Assembly: GCA_025667525.1 (NCBI GenBank)
Contig: CM046882.1
Coordinates: forward strand, 529,010,618 to 529,074,617
Direction of reading: 5' to 3'
Length of the DNA stretch: 64,000 nucleotides
Origin: Glebionis coronaria
Lineage: Eukaryota; Streptophyta; Magnoliopsida; Asterales; Asteraceae
Part shown: positions 22,423-33,592 of the stretch, piece by piece
How positions within the stretch are numbered: the first letter of the stretch is position 1
Layout of the letters: every line of letters begins with the position of its first letter
Notes under the pieces: model-generated
Seen by the model: the letters and a program-made list of their open reading frames with translations, nothing else
The model's database searches: none
Told to the model about the DNA's origin: nothing
Program-made: the position numbers and the translations under genes

Positions 22423-22919
22423 TGTTGATCCCAAACTTAGATCTATTAGCTTTGTGTATACGAGATTAGATCAAGTACTACACGTAGAGAAACCTTTGCT
22501 TATGAATAAAGTAACAAAGTGTTATGCGGAATTAACACTTGATCTAAAACACAATGATGTTAAACAAACTTTCACTTGTATTAGAATAATCGTGTTGATT
22601 ACAATGAAAGGTTTAACTTGCGAATACTATGAAAACTGATATATGACTTTAACCTAAAAGACCTTCTTTTATAGAACAAGAAGTCTTGTACAATAAGCTA
22701 TGAATCAACTATTCTAGGTAAAGATAATAATAGAAAATACAATGTCGTGCTTATCTTTACCATACATAAATAAAGAAACAAATAAACAAAAGATATTCTA
22801 TCAGTGTCAATCTTCAAGGCTGTCAGCGTTGACTTCTATCAGCGTCCAAAGTCAATCTATCAGCGTTAACTTTCTTCTTATCAGCGTTTGGTGATCTGAC
22901 CCATATTTTATTCCCAACA
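22423..22919 (-). repeat. 3' LTR of E2
   Basis: TGTTG...CAACA ends, 497 bp, apparently identical to 32890-33386. Compared with the E1 LTR, the first ~320 bases (R-U5 in element sense) are nearly the same. The last ~180 (U3) are largely different but keep four TCAGCG motifs at 22830-22900. Confidence 0.9.
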
Positions 22920-22931
22920 ATCCTCCCCTAA
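22920..22931 (-). promoter_or_regulatory. Polypurine tract of E2
   Basis: TTTAGGGGAGGAT on the minus strand directly abuts the 3' LTR, as in E1. Confidence 0.8.
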
Positions 22932-22979
22932 ACTTGATATCCATTCCAATGATCAAGTTTCTGAATAAAAACTAAAGGC

Positions 22980-25682
22980 TTAGGAGGAATCTTTCAATAA
23001 CTTCTTATGTTGGTGATAAACATATCTGATCAAGTCCTTGGCCACATCACTCGTATAATCAATCTCCAAGGGTGTCTCTAGCATCTTCTCCAATACTTCT
23101 TTGGACAAGAAATAGTCAGCATCCACAAGCAAATATTCTGAAAACTTTGTAGAGCTCATATGAAATACACCACAAGTAGAATATAGCCTCCAATGAAGAT
23201 TACTGAGATCATCTTCAAGATCCTTCCAAATGGCAGGATCTGCTTCTTTTGGACCACACAAAGTCATAAATGTGTTCCAAAGTCTTATTCCATTAGCTGA
23301 AGTAGGTGCTTCAGCTGTATACTTGGCCTCTATTAACCTCCATAGATGCACCAAGTCTTCCCTGTCTATGCTTGCAAATATAGAAATAACTGAAGTGAAA
23401 GTATGTACCTCCTTTCCAAATCGTCCAACCTTCCAAAATCCACACTCATCTTCATCAAAACTGATGATTGGATTTCTGTCATCTAGAGGTACCACATTTA
23501 CCAAATCTGAAGCTTCCAAGGGAGAAAGCTTGAGATGCTTCCTTATAACACCTTCAGTTGGAAAATACACATCCATGTCTTTAGGAAATTGAAAAGGATC
23601 TCCTTTCTTCACTAGTCTTTGAGCAATCCTTATTTCCTTTTGAATCTGCATCTCTTCTGCAAGCTCTTGTTTTCTTTCTTCTGAAAGAAATTGGTAGACA
23701 TTCTGTTCTTGCACCTTCCTCCAAATAGGATGTGCCCTATACTCTAATTCCTCAAAAGACAAGGCCAGCAACTCCTTTGATGTCCAATTAGGCTGATGAC
23801 ATCTAAGCAACTTATAGTACAACTGCCTTCTATCTCTTTTGAGCCAGGTCTTGACCTCTTGTGCATTAAATCTCATAATCACCTTTATGTCTTCTTGTAC
23901 CCTAAGAAGAACTTCCAACCCCCAAATTTGATCTGATAAACTCATACCTGGGTTGTCCATCACCTGATCTTCCCAAGCATGATACATTCTGGTGATTTCT
24001 GGTAGGTCCCAATCAATCTGATTCTTCAACTCACTCAACCTTTCCTTTGCTAGCTCATCCCCATATTCAAGCCTCTCTGGATCTTCAATAAGTTGAATGC
24101 TTGAATCTGAGCTATCACCTTCTTTATCATCACCACTTTCCTCCTCACTCTCAGAAACAACAAATGGTGATCTTCTACTCCTCCTCAAATCTCTTTCCAC
24201 AAGTTGTGCAGCCAACTGTTCATCAAATGCTATTTGTGCTGCATCTTTCTTTGGAACATCTTCTTCAATCAAAATACCTTTACCTTTGTCTTTTGGATCA
24301 ATAATTGGTAAAGTAGAAGAAGAAACCTGTGTGGACACATCTTTGATAATTGTTGATGGCTGGAATACATCAACACTACCTGCAACTTTGTCAGCGTCCA
24401 AGTTGCTCCCATCAGCGCCACGATTACCTTTATCAGCGCTGGATGTGTCAGCGTCCAAACCTGTATCAGCGCCCAATGTTTCTTTGAAAGATCCTTCCAA
24501 GTTCTTTGGTGTCATCTTGGATGTATCAACAACTGGGTGCTTCTTCAAATTGGTGAGAGCTTCAGCAATCTGCAAAGATTCACTAAATTGTGAACTCTTT
24601 TCTGAACTCTTCTCACTAGCTGTATGAATCAACTCATCCTCCTCATCCTCTTTATCCTCCCCTTTGGAAGATTCCTCCATTAGACTCCTGCTACTTGGAT
24701 TCTCCAAAACAGTTACTCTTTCCCTCAAAGCTTGGAGTTCTCGTCCCTGTTTGTTGACAGTTTGTACAAGACTGACATTTTGCTTTTGCAAGCTAATGAC
24801 AGCCGCCGTCAATTCAATTATGGTCATAGGTTCCAATCTGCCCTCAGCTAGAATGGGGATTTGACCTCCCAAAATAGGATCATGGGGCATGGATGAGGTC
24901 TTAATGATGTTAGAACTGTCTTGACCAGCGTCTAAGCCTGTGTCAATAGCCCCAGCCTCACCCATTTCACCAGCCACACTTGTGGAGGTGGTTCTCTCTG
25001 CTACAAGGCTAGGATTACTAGAGGAGAACACTCCAGTAACCCTTTGGCGTTTAGTCAACCTAGATTGTAATGGGGTAGAAGATGAAGTAGATTGTGTGGG
25101 TGTGGGTTGATTAAGGGGTGTTTGGGATTGTTCAGGAAGTGTATCAGTGTTGGGATTGGCTGTGTCAGCGCCCACAATTCGAGTGTCAGCGCTGGGTTGG
25201 TCAATGTCCATGTTTTCTGGTGAAGGTGATGGTTCATGAATAGGCTCAAGTTGGGGTTCAGGGTCTGGTTGTGGTTGAGCAGCCTGAATTACTTCAAGCA
25301 TGGGTTGGGTAAGAGGTATGGGGTCGTTTGTGGAGCTCATTTTAGCAAAAATGGTTTTCTGTTGTTTAGGGATCTCATAAAAAGTGTCATGATCCCTAGA
25401 ACAATATTCTTGTAAATCAAAGACCATTTGCAAAAATCTAGGGTAAGCCAAAGTCATTTTACTTCCCTTGTTTTTACACATCCCTTCAAAAATCATTTTT
25501 GAAAAATTATACTTAAGCCCACGTGTTATACAAACCAAAGCACTTGCAATTGACCTGTTTATCTCATTAAAAGAAGTACATTTTGGACTTAAGCATTGTA
25601 AAAGGACATGTATCAAATATTTCATAAAATTCTTTGTAACTCCCAGGGAAACCCATATCCAAAGTATTCCCAAGTCTCCCAT
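22980..25682 (-). CDS. E2 extra 3' ORF (aORF), N-terminally truncated, 900 codons
   Basis: From KYLIHVLLQCLSPKCT onward it is a homologue of the E1 1022-residue ORF, with the same Pro/Gln-rich linker, coiled-coil-like stretch (SLQKQNVSLVQTV) and C-terminal block. The first ~165 residues of the E1 protein are missing. Comparison with E1 shows that about 1 kb, equivalent to E1 17304-18322, is deleted at about 25620. The first 19 codons listed here (up to the KNF before MKYL) are translated spacer, so the true start is uncertain. Function is unknown and no membrane segment is visible. Since the LTRs appear identical, the deletion is either very recent or was already present in the parent RNA. 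Confidence 0.65.
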   Translation of the reverse strand: MGDLGILWIWVSLGVTKNFMKYLIHVLLQCLSPKCTSFNEINRSIASALVCITRGLKYNFSKMIFEGMCKNKGSKMTLAYPRFLQMVFDLQEYCSRDHDTFYEIPKQQKTIFAKMSSTNDPIPLTQPMLEVIQAAQPQPDPEPQLEPIHEPSPSPENMDIDQPSADTRIVGADTANPNTDTLPEQSQTPLNQPTPTQSTSSSTPLQSRLTKRQRVTGVFSSSNPSLVAERTTSTSVAGEMGEAGAIDTGLDAGQDSSNIIKTSSMPHDPILGGQIPILAEGRLEPMTIIELTAAVISLQKQNVSLVQTVNKQGRELQALRERVTVLENPSSRSLMEESSKGEDKEDEEDELIHTASEKSSEKSSQFSESLQIAEALTNLKKHPVVDTSKMTPKNLEGSFKETLGADTGLDADTSSADKGNRGADGSNLDADKVAGSVDVFQPSTIIKDVSTQVSSSTLPIIDPKDKGKGILIEEDVPKKDAAQIAFDEQLAAQLVERDLRRSRRSPFVVSESEEESGDDKEGDSSDSSIQLIEDPERLEYGDELAKERLSELKNQIDWDLPEITRMYHAWEDQVMDNPGMSLSDQIWGLEVLLRVQEDIKVIMRFNAQEVKTWLKRDRRQLYYKLLRCHQPNWTSKELLALSFEELEYRAHPIWRKVQEQNVYQFLSEERKQELAEEMQIQKEIRIAQRLVKKGDPFQFPKDMDVYFPTEGVIRKHLKLSPLEASDLVNVVPLDDRNPIISFDEDECGFWKVGRFGKEVHTFTSVISIFASIDREDLVHLWRLIEAKYTAEAPTSANGIRLWNTFMTLCGPKEADPAIWKDLEDDLSNLHWRLYSTCGVFHMSSTKFSEYLLVDADYFLSKEVLEKMLETPLEIDYTSDVAKDLIRYVYHQHKKLLKDSS

Positions 25683-26286
25683 CAGACCATAACCAATTCT
25701 AAGTCAAAAATGTCTTGGCAGCATGCAAAGTTGATATACTATGCATGCTACAGTGCCTCATGGTTTAGTAAAACTAACCCATACTCACCTGTGGACACAA
25801 TCTAGAATTGTGATGAGAGTATTCTAAGAATACCCAAGAGTCCTAAAGGTTCCTTAAACCTCCCCTTAAACTATGATACATGAGTTCTCAAAATATATAT
25901 ATGAACATTAAAAATTTATGTCAAGATAGGAATATAAATATTCCAACCATCATCCATAAACAAAACATGTCCAAATAGCTCTTCAAAGATCCATAAGCAA
26001 CTCTGTATCCAATGGCATAAAGCTACCATTACCTGCACATTTAGATGAAAACCACAAAACTAACATTTGTTGCTGACAGCGTCCCGACAACACTTAACAG
26101 CGTTGAAGGAACTCTTGTCAGCGTTAGACCATAATATCCCTAACAACGGCAAAATAACACTTGACAGCGTTACATTTACCTTTGTCAGTGTTAGAAAAAT
26201 AATGTGGAAAATCTAAATCATCACAAAGACCAATAACAATGCATTATCCTGTACATACTATTACAAAAATGTTCCAAAACACATAT
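25683..26286 (-). other. Spacer between E2 pol and aORF
   Basis: No gene. It matches E1 18370-18984 closely. It contains four CAGCG motif copies at 26070-26190, and the AAACTATGATA...CCTCCCC stretch near 25860. Confidence 0.6.
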
Positions 26287-29200
26287 TTAAGTGAGATTAA
26301 CCATTCCAATATTTGTTACCAAATATTGAAATCTTCCAGCATCAAAAGGTTTAGTTAATAAATCAGCTACATTATCTTCAGTATCTACCCTATCTGGTTG
26401 TATTAAACCTTTCTCAAAGCAATCTCTTATAAAATGATGTCTAATTTCTATGTGTTTGGTTTTAGAATGATGTACAGGATTTTTAATAATGCATAAGGTA
26501 CTGTTATTGTCTACAAAAATCTTGGTATGCATAAAATTATACCCATAATCCAACAGCTGGTTCTGAATCCATAAGACTTGTCCACAACAAGCAGCTGCTG
26601 CCACATATTCTGCTTCAGTTGTAGAGTTTGCCACCACTGTTTGTTTCTTGCATTGCCAAGATATTAATCTGCTCCCAAGAAATTGGCATCCACCAGTTGT
26701 GGATTTCCTATCAAACTTGTCACCACCATAATCACTGTCTGAATAAGCAATAAGGTCCAATGGAGAATCTTTTGGGTACCATAATCCAAGATCTGGATAA
26801 CATCTCAAGTACCTAAAAATTCTCTTCACAGCAAAAAGGTGACATTCTTTGGGAGTCACTTGATGGCGTGCACATGCACACACAGCAAACATGATGTCAG
26901 GTCTTGAGGCTGTAAGATACATCAATGAACCAATCATTGATCTATAGTGCCTAACATCCACATCCTTTCCAGCTCCAAGTTTTCCCCAAGGGTGTTGCCT
27001 ATCCATAGGAGTAGAAGCCTCCTTCTCATGTGGAGAAAAACCATATTTCTTCAAGATTTCAGCTACATACTTGTCTTGGGAGATGAAGATACCATCTTCT
27101 TTCTGCTGAACTTGTAAACCTAGAAAGAAGTTCATCTCACCCATTGCACTCATCTTGAATTTATCTGTCATGAGCTTGGAAAATTCCTCACTCATTTTTG
27201 GATCAGTAGAGCCAAAAATGATGTCATCAACATAGACCTGCACAAGCAACACATGTTTTCCTTTCTTCTTTGTAAACAGTGTCTGATCTATGGTGCCCCT
27301 CTTGAAACCATTTTCCACCAAGTAGGTGGACAATGTACCATACCATGCTCTTGGGGCTTGATGAAGGCCATACATTGCCTTCTTTACTCTATAAACCTTG
27401 TCTGGATTCTCAGGATCTTCAAAACCAGGAGGCTGCATTACATAAACCTCCTCAACAATTGTGCCATAGAGGAAAGCACTCTTCACATCCATTTGATAAA
27501 CAGTAAAATTCATGCAAGAAGCATAAGCTAAGAAAATTCTGATAGCTTCAATTCTTGCAACTGGAGCAAAGACTTCTTCATAATCTATGCCTTCCTCTTG
27601 TGTATAACCCTGAGCTACCAAACGTGCCTTGTTTCTGACCACAATGCCTCTTTCATCTTTCTTGTTCCTTAGAACCCATCTTGTCCCAATTGGTCTCACA
27701 TACCTAGGACAATCAACCAGCTCCCAAACATCCTGTATAGCAAATTGGTGAAGCTCATCCTGCATTGCTTCCACCCAACTTGGTTCTTTGAGAGCATCAA
27801 AAATCTTCTTGGGTTCTTCCTGTGACAGAAAACAGGCAAACAAACATGCTTGTACAAGAGGGGTATCAACCTTCTTGTGTATATTGGCAATAAATCCACC
27901 AAGACCTTGATGGGATCTTCTTGTCTGAACTGGAGCCATAACATCACCAATGATTTGAGATGTGGGGTGATCCTTTGCTGTGGAAGTGAGAACTCCTCCT
28001 TCAAAAAGTCTGGTGTCCTCAATTTCACGCTCCATGTTGCCAATATCTTCTTCAGATTCTTCTTCATCAACAGGAATCTCTTCATGGATATTGGAAGGTC
28101 CACCCTGTTCAAAATGGGAAGAGAAAAGCTGTGTAAAGGTGTCTCCAAAGTCTGATCCTTGTTTGTCAGCGTTTGGGCTAACAACGCCTGAACTGGTGTT
28201 GTCAGCGTTGGAGCCATCAGCGTCTGAATTGGTCGTGTCAGCGCTTGATTTCCCTTTGTCAGCGCCTGAAGAATCATGCATGTTTGTAGTTGGTGGTATT
28301 TGAACACCACCATTATCTTTCCTTGCAGCAGTAGCAGCAGTAGCAGCAGCATAATACTCATCTGTCCATATAGGAAGGGTAACAAATTCTTGTGTGGGAG
28401 ATGATATAACTGCTGGTGGTCCATCCTCCTTAGCAACCTGTATACCTGAAACATTACCAATTCTCTTTTCCAAAACACTTGAAGTTACCTTCACAATGTC
28501 TGGATCAGTAACAGGCATATAATTTAAAGCTCTAGACAAAGGTTCTAAGTCAAACAACCAATTTGGACCACTCTCAGGATCACTAGGTTTACTTTCTAAA
28601 AACCTAACATGTACCTTTTCAAGTATACGTTTTTCCTTTTTAATGTAAACCCTATATCCTTTACTCTGCACTGAATAACCCATGAAGTAGCCTTCATCAC
28701 CTTTTGAATCAAATTTACCTAGGGCCTCACTAGTTTCTAACATAACTACATGACAACCAAAAGGCTTCAGAAAACCAATATTTGGCTTCCTTCCCCAAAG
28801 TAATTCATAAGGTGTCTTATTATGTATCTTGTTGACCAATGCCCTATTTTGAACATAACAAGCTGTGTTAACAGCTTCAGCCCAAAAAGCTATAGGAAAG
28901 TGGGCATCAGCCAACATGGTTCTGGCTGCTTCAATAAGGGTCCTATTCTTTCTTTCAGCAACTCCATTTTGCTGAGGAGTTCTAGCTATGCTAAACTGCC
29001 TAGTAATCCCTTTCTTGGCACAAAAATCATCTAATAACTGATTTCTAAACTCACCCCCATTGTCACTTCTAATAATTTTGACCTCATTACCATTTTTCTT
29101 TTCAATCTGGGTAATGAAATTAATCAGACTTAGGGCAGTTTCACTTTTCTTGGCTAAAAAGAAAGTCCATGTGAACCTGGAGTAATCATCAGTAATGACA

Positions 29201-29934
29201 AAACAATATGATTTACCCTTCAAACTCTCTATATTAGTAGGACCAAAGAGGTCCATATGCAATAAGTGAAGGGGTTTAGAACTAGAGTGCACCTGTTTAG
29301 ACCTGAATGAGACCTTGTGCTGCTTGCCCTTAAGGCATGCAACACAAGAGTGGTCATTGTGGAAAGCCTTTTCAGGCAAACCATCAACTAAACCAAGCCT
29401 CACAAGCCTATTAATATTCTTAAAGTTTATGTGCCCTAGTCTCCTGTGCCAAAGATTACTTTCATCTACTGAGGCTTTAGCATACAGACATGACATTTTA
29501 TTATTTACCTTAATTCCATTAAGATTCACATTATATATGTCTTTATGCCTTGGTGTTCTAAAATCTATGTATTTCTCATCAGGGAGCTTATAATCTTTGC
29601 TTAACACCAAGCACTCAGTATCTGTGAAAAGAACCTTATTTTTGTTATCACACACTTGTGATACACTAAACAAATTATAATCCAGGTCTTTCACCAAGAA
29701 GACATTATCAAACCTTAGATTGTTGGTGACAAGGGTTCCTTTTCCAGTGATGGTGCCGTAGCCCCCTCCAAAGTATACCTTATCACCATCTTGAATAGGA
29801 GAGAAATTGGTCAGATAGTCTTCCTTTCCTGTCATGTGCCTTGAGCATCCACTATCCCAGTATCCATAGTCATTGATCTTCTTCTGAATGCCCTGCACAT
29901 AAAGAAAACACATTAGTTTTCTTTGGGAACCCAA
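26287..29934 (-). CDS. pol: E2 pol: protease, integrase, reverse transcriptase, RNase H
   Basis: A 1215-codon open frame with the Ty1/Copia domain order. Protease signature [10 protein letters not shown] lies near residue 28. The integrase zinc-binding region ([16 protein letters not shown]) spans about 160-205. The DDE residues lie in HMDLFGP (~225), RSDNGGEF (~290) and ERKNRTLIE (~325). An acidic Ser/Asp/Asn linker with NAD/SAD tripeptides covers about 530-600. Reverse transcriptase has [11 protein letters not shown] and YVDDIIFGS (~902), and RNase H has YSDSDYGGD and [11 protein letters not shown] (~1108). Its start overlaps the 3' end of gag by 22 bases in another frame, so expression needs frameshifting, re-initiation or splicing. 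All catalytic residues I can recognise are present. Confidence 0.93.
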   Translation of the reverse strand: MGSQRKLMCFLYVQGIQKKINDYGYWDSGCSRHMTGKEDYLTNFSPIQDGDKVYFGGGYGTITGKGTLVTNNLRFDNVFLVKDLDYNLFSVSQVCDNKNKVLFTDTECLVLSKDYKLPDEKYIDFRTPRHKDIYNVNLNGIKVNNKMSCLYAKASVDESNLWHRRLGHINFKNINRLVRLGLVDGLPEKAFHNDHSCVACLKGKQHKVSFRSKQVHSSSKPLHLLHMDLFGPTNIESLKGKSYCFVITDDYSRFTWTFFLAKKSETALSLINFITQIEKKNGNEVKIIRSDNGGEFRNQLLDDFCAKKGITRQFSIARTPQQNGVAERKNRTLIEAARTMLADAHFPIAFWAEAVNTACYVQNRALVNKIHNKTPYELLWGRKPNIGFLKPFGCHVVMLETSEALGKFDSKGDEGYFMGYSVQSKGYRVYIKKEKRILEKVHVRFLESKPSDPESGPNWLFDLEPLSRALNYMPVTDPDIVKVTSSVLEKRIGNVSGIQVAKEDGPPAVISSPTQEFVTLPIWTDEYYAAATAATAARKDNGGVQIPPTTNMHDSSGADKGKSSADTTNSDADGSNADNTSSGVVSPNADKQGSDFGDTFTQLFSSHFEQGGPSNIHEEIPVDEEESEEDIGNMEREIEDTRLFEGGVLTSTAKDHPTSQIIGDVMAPVQTRRSHQGLGGFIANIHKKVDTPLVQACLFACFLSQEEPKKIFDALKEPSWVEAMQDELHQFAIQDVWELVDCPRYVRPIGTRWVLRNKKDERGIVVRNKARLVAQGYTQEEGIDYEEVFAPVARIEAIRIFLAYASCMNFTVYQMDVKSAFLYGTIVEEVYVMQPPGFEDPENPDKVYRVKKAMYGLHQAPRAWYGTLSTYLVENGFKRGTIDQTLFTKKKGKHVLLVQVYVDDIIFGSTDPKMSEEFSKLMTDKFKMSAMGEMNFFLGLQVQQKEDGIFISQDKYVAEILKKYGFSPHEKEASTPMDRQHPWGKLGAGKDVDVRHYRSMIGSLMYLTASRPDIMFAVCACARHQVTPKECHLFAVKRIFRYLRCYPDLGLWYPKDSPLDLIAYSDSDYGGDKFDRKSTTGGCQFLGSRLISWQCKKQTVVANSTTEAEYVAAAACCGQVLWIQNQLLDYGYNFMHTKIFVDNNSTLCIIKNPVHHSKTKHIEIRHHFIRDCFEKGLIQPDRVDTEDNVADLLTKPFDAGRFQYLVTNIGMVNLT

Positions 29935-32786
29935 GCCTTGGAAGACTTGGATTCATTTGGTTGTTCAACAAGAACAGACTTGGTTCTCATAACAACCCCA
30001 TTTTCATCCCTGTTTGAATGAAATTCCCAGTTAACCCCAATTGGTGTTGACAATGCCTTAGAAATATAATGAAACCTGTTGCATGTCATAGAAATACCAG
30101 TATTATTAGGGTTCTGGTCTTGTTTTGGTCTCCATGTTAAGCTAGTAGAAGCTTTAGACCTATTTCCCTGGGGCTGCAAATACCTAGGTTTGTCAGCGCT
30201 GAAATTTCTCTTGTCAGCGCCCCGATTGCTCCTATCAGCGTTGTACCTAGGGTTTGCTACAGGAACCCATTGCCTATTTGACCAAGTATTTGACTTTTGA
30301 AAAGGTCTTAGGCCTTGTGTGTTAGACCCTCTAGAAAAGAATGGGGCTGGTCTAACAACTTGTGAACTTTTGTTCACAAAGGTATTAGGTCTGACAGTGT
30401 TTGACCTATGTTGACTTTTGTCAGCGCTGAAATGGTTCCTATCAGCGTTGACATTGGAAGCATTGACACATTTGTAGGCCAAATGTGAGAAGCTCCCACA
30501 TGTGTAACAAGCTTTTCTAGACATAGTATTAGGTCTAGAAGCAAAGAAGCCTGTTCCATGGTTACTAACTTGGCTTTTTGGTGACCTAAAATTTCTATAC
30601 ATCTCTGCATATTTAACACTAGGTTTTCTAATATTTTGTGGGCCAAGGTCAACAGGTTTGCCAGTGGTAGGGTGTGTGATCTTAATAGGTTTAGGATCAT
30701 CAATTGGTTTTGTGATAGGTGTGGGCTCATTTGGACTTTCACACAATAACCCTCCCTTAACAAACAAAGTGTGGTTAGCTTTCTTCCACTCTTCTAGGTC
30801 AGTCAGCTTTTGCTGATATTCCTCAACTGGGGAAGTCACTCTAGGTGGAGGAATAAACTCCTCCTCTTGGCATTCTGGCAAGCCAGTCCAAGATAAGTCC
30901 TTTGATTGGACACCATAGAAATCCCCAGCTGGTGGTGGAACAACAGTATAGTTATTCATCCCAATCCCACTCATATCCTTAGAGTCTCTTTGTTTACTAA
31001 CACACTCTCCTAGGGATTGTGTGGCCTTATCAAATCTCTGGATTTTAAGACTCACATTATCTTTATTTTTGTTAGCCTCCTCTAACTGAGCTATCAAATC
31101 AAGATTAACCCTATTCACTATATCTTGAACATCCTTACTCTGATGTAACTCATGTTTTAAGATATTTATTTGATCCTTTAAATCAAACTCCATTTTCTTA
31201 TACTCAGCTACTGTCTTTTCTGTTTGGGTAAGAGCAATTTGATAGTTAGATACTTTGCATCTTAGAGTACTTGCATCATCTAATAATTTAACTATCTCTT
31301 GTTTTAATTTTTCAGTATTTAAACGACAACCCTTAGAACAGAAAGCATCATCATATACCTCATTATCTGATGAAGAGGAGGAGTGTGCCATGAGAGCATA
31401 TTCAGCATGCTCTTCTTTAACTTCAGCAACCAAAGCTCTGTCCTCTTCCTCATTCTTAGCCATCCAGCTCCAATCCCATTCTCCAACGCCATCAATTTGT
31501 TGAACAGCAACCATGGCCTTGGGATCTGGGTTCTTAATCATTTGGCTAGAAGGCTTCCCAGCATCAGATCTCCTTGGAGATCTACATTCCCTCATAAAGT
31601 GCCCCATCCTATGACAGTTGTAGCACTCTACCTTGGACTTGTCAAAGCCAGCAACATCCTTAGCATTAAAGGTCATTTTCTTCTTGAACCTTTTATTGAA
31701 CTTGTTTGCTCTTAAACTTACAAGAGCCATAGTCCACTTGATGTCCATCTCTTCCAATTGTTCATCACTTATCTGCTCAAGATCTTCATAAGTAATCCTT
31801 GAATCACTAGGCAAAGAAGCAATGAATGCACACACAGTATCAAGATCAAAACCAGCAGGTTTAATTCTATCAGCGCCATGATTGTGTGTGTCAGCGCTTG
31901 AGTACAAAGCGTTGACAGGGTATGATCCAGCGCTGACAGATTGACATCCAGCGCTGACACCTTGAGATCCAGTTGCTGAATGTCCATAGAAGTTCATGGA
32001 ATCAAATTGGCCTTCACTTTGTGAAAAGAAGGCCATGTTGCTGCTGGAAGATTTGTTATCACTCTCCAATTGCCATTCATTCTCCAACAGCCTTAACTTG
32101 TTGAAGATGTCATCAAACCTGGAAGTCTTGTGGGTGTTATTGACAAGAATAGATCTTGTCTCAATCTTCCATACATCACCAAGGCTTTTGAGAAAAGTAG
32201 CATTCAATTCAGGATCATCAATCTGTTTTCCCATGAAGGAAAGTTGACTTGTGATATCAAGAAGTCTACTTCTCACACTGCTGAGATTCTCATTAGGTTG
32301 AGCTTTAAAGACAGCATACTCATGCAAGAGTTGCTTCTTCTTTTCTTCTTTTGTGTCAGCATTGCCACCATGTGCCACTTCAAGAGCTTCCCAAAGCTCT
32401 TTTGCAGACTCAAATCGTTTGTACTTGTGCTGATTCTCATGACCTAGGGCATGTTTCAAGATGTTCAGGATTTTCATGTCCACCCTCTTCTTGGCTATAT
32501 CTTCAACAGCAACAGCTCTCCCATCTTCAGGTTTTTCCACCTTATCAGATTCAGGACAATTAGGAACAGCTGTCCTTGTAGCAATAGCAGCAGTAATCTT
32601 TGCTGCTTTATCGAATGTGTTCCCATATTCGATAATTTCCCAAAGAGTGTAGTCATGAATAGCTATGTATTGCTCAAAATTGGATTTCCAAAGCTCAAAG
32701 TTCCTGGCATCAAACATGGGAATTTTGATACTAGGGTTTGAGAAGTTGTTTTGCAGCAAAGCAGGAGGTTGATTTGTGCCAGACAT
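29913..32786 (-). CDS. gag: E2 gag, 957 codons
   Basis: It opens with [15 protein letters not shown] and the [13 protein letters not shown] motif of UBN2/retrotran-gag Copia capsids. The capsid-like region runs to about residue 240. A first CCHC zinc knuckle, [14 protein letters not shown], lies near residue 385, a coiled-coil-like stretch near 490-570, and a second knuckle-like [14 protein letters not shown] near 760. NAD/SAD/GAD-[KR] tripeptides appear at about 275-310, 765-785 and 845-875, each encoded by the AACGCTGACA-type motif. At 957 residues it is long for Copia but normal for SIRE-type elements. It ends at WVPKEN, with pol following in another frame. Confidence 0.9.
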   Translation of the reverse strand: MSGTNQPPALLQNNFSNPSIKIPMFDARNFELWKSNFEQYIAIHDYTLWEIIEYGNTFDKAAKITAAIATRTAVPNCPESDKVEKPEDGRAVAVEDIAKKRVDMKILNILKHALGHENQHKYKRFESAKELWEALEVAHGGNADTKEEKKKQLLHEYAVFKAQPNENLSSVRSRLLDITSQLSFMGKQIDDPELNATFLKSLGDVWKIETRSILVNNTHKTSRFDDIFNKLRLLENEWQLESDNKSSSSNMAFFSQSEGQFDSMNFYGHSATGSQGVSAGCQSVSAGSYPVNALYSSADTHNHGADRIKPAGFDLDTVCAFIASLPSDSRITYEDLEQISDEQLEEMDIKWTMALVSLRANKFNKRFKKKMTFNAKDVAGFDKSKVECYNCHRMGHFMRECRSPRRSDAGKPSSQMIKNPDPKAMVAVQQIDGVGEWDWSWMAKNEEEDRALVAEVKEEHAEYALMAHSSSSSDNEVYDDAFCSKGCRLNTEKLKQEIVKLLDDASTLRCKVSNYQIALTQTEKTVAEYKKMEFDLKDQINILKHELHQSKDVQDIVNRVNLDLIAQLEEANKNKDNVSLKIQRFDKATQSLGECVSKQRDSKDMSGIGMNNYTVVPPPAGDFYGVQSKDLSWTGLPECQEEEFIPPPRVTSPVEEYQQKLTDLEEWKKANHTLFVKGGLLCESPNEPTPITKPIDDPKPIKITHPTTGKPVDLGPQNIRKPSVKYAEMYRNFRSPKSQVSNHGTGFFASRPNTMSRKACYTCGSFSHLAYKCVNASNVNADRNHFSADKSQHRSNTVRPNTFVNKSSQVVRPAPFFSRGSNTQGLRPFQKSNTWSNRQWVPVANPRYNADRSNRGADKRNFSADKPRYLQPQGNRSKASTSLTWRPKQDQNPNNTGISMTCNRFHYISKALSTPIGVNWEFHSNRDENGVVMRTKSVLVEQPNESKSSKAWVPKEN

Positions 32787-32796
32787 GGTGTTTTTA

Positions 32797-32845
32797 GGGT
32801 TTTGAGAATTTAGGGTTTTTAGGGTTTGGTGTTTTAGGGTTCTGC
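32797..32845 (-). promoter_or_regulatory. Telo-box-like AACCCTAAA cluster in the E2 leader
   Basis: Just upstream of the gag start, five AACCCTAAA-type words (complement of TTTAGGG) occur in about 50 bases. Such telo-boxes are known plant promoter elements. The same cluster is in E1 at 36466-36515. Their role in an LTR leader is unknown. Confidence 0.55.
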
Positions 32846-32875
32846 GTTACTTAAAGATCAAAAGTTTCTCAACAT

Positions 32876-32887
32876 GCTCTGATACCA
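32876..32887 (-). promoter_or_regulatory. Primer binding site of E2 (initiator Met tRNA)
   Basis: On the minus strand TGGTATCAGAGC lies two bases inside the 5' LTR. It is the standard plant Copia sequence complementary to the 3' end of initiator tRNA-Met. Confidence 0.9.
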
Positions 32888-32889
32888 CT

Positions 32890-33386
32890 TGTTGATCCCA
32901 AACTTAGATCTATTAGCTTTGTGTATACGAGATTAGATCAAGTACTACACGTAGAGAAACCTTTGCTTATGAATAAAGTAACAAAGTGTTATGCGGAATT
33001 AACACTTGATCTAAAACACAATGATGTTAAACAAACTTTCACTTGTATTAGAATAATCGTGTTGATTACAATGAAAGGTTTAACTTGCGAATACTATGAA
33101 AACTGATATATGACTTTAACCTAAAAGACCTTCTTTTATAGAACAAGAAGTCTTGTACAATAAGCTATGAATCAACTATTCTAGGTAAAGATAATAATAG
33201 AAAATACAATGTCGTGCTTATCTTTACCATACATAAATAAAGAAACAAATAAACAAAAGATATTCTATCAGTGTCAATCTTCAAGGCTGTCAGCGTTGAC
33301 TTCTATCAGCGTCCAAAGTCAATCTATCAGCGTTAACTTTCTTCTTATCAGCGTTTGGTGATCTGACCCATATTTTATTCCCAACA
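32890..33386 (-). repeat. 5' LTR of E2
   Basis: 497 bp with TGTTG...CAACA ends, matching 22423-22919 base for base as far as I can read. Confidence 0.9.
33133..33140 (-). promoter_or_regulatory. TATA box in the 5' LTR of E2
   Basis: TATAAAAG on the minus strand sits between the variable U3 part and the conserved R-U5 part. The same box is in E1. Confidence 0.6.
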
Positions 33387-33391
33387 ACAAG

Positions 33392-33592
33392 GGTTCCTTT
33401 TCCAGTGATGGTGCCGTATCCCCCTCCAAAGTATACCTTATCACCATCTTGAATAGGAGAGAAATTGGTCAGATAGTCTTCCTTTCCTGTCATGTGCCTT
33501 GAGCATCCACTATCCCAGTATCCATAATCATTGATCTTCTTCTGAATGCCCTGCACATAAAGAAAACACATTAGTTTTCTTTGGGAACCCAA
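33392..33592 (-). pseudogene. E1 pol, 5' stub with protease motif
   Basis: About 67 codons in the pol frame carry [17 protein letters not shown] and stop at the E2 insertion. Translation would run into the E2 LTR, adding foreign residues up to 33290. It overlaps the end of E1 gag by 22 bases, as in E2. Confidence 0.85.

Larger units (their letters stand above)
22423..33386 (-). mobile_element. E2: young SIRE-like Copia element nested in E1 pol
   Basis: The 497-bp LTRs at 22423-22919 and 32890-33386 show no difference by eye. The 5-bp duplication ACAAG lies at 22418-22422 and 33387-33391. The uninterrupted site is visible in E2's own pol at about 29730 (GGTGACAAGGGTTCC). In element sense it has primer site, gag (957 codons, open), pol (1215 codons, open), a shortened aORF and a purine tract. 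Orientation is the same as E1. Identical LTRs and open gag-pol make it the most recent insertion in the window. Confidence 0.93.
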
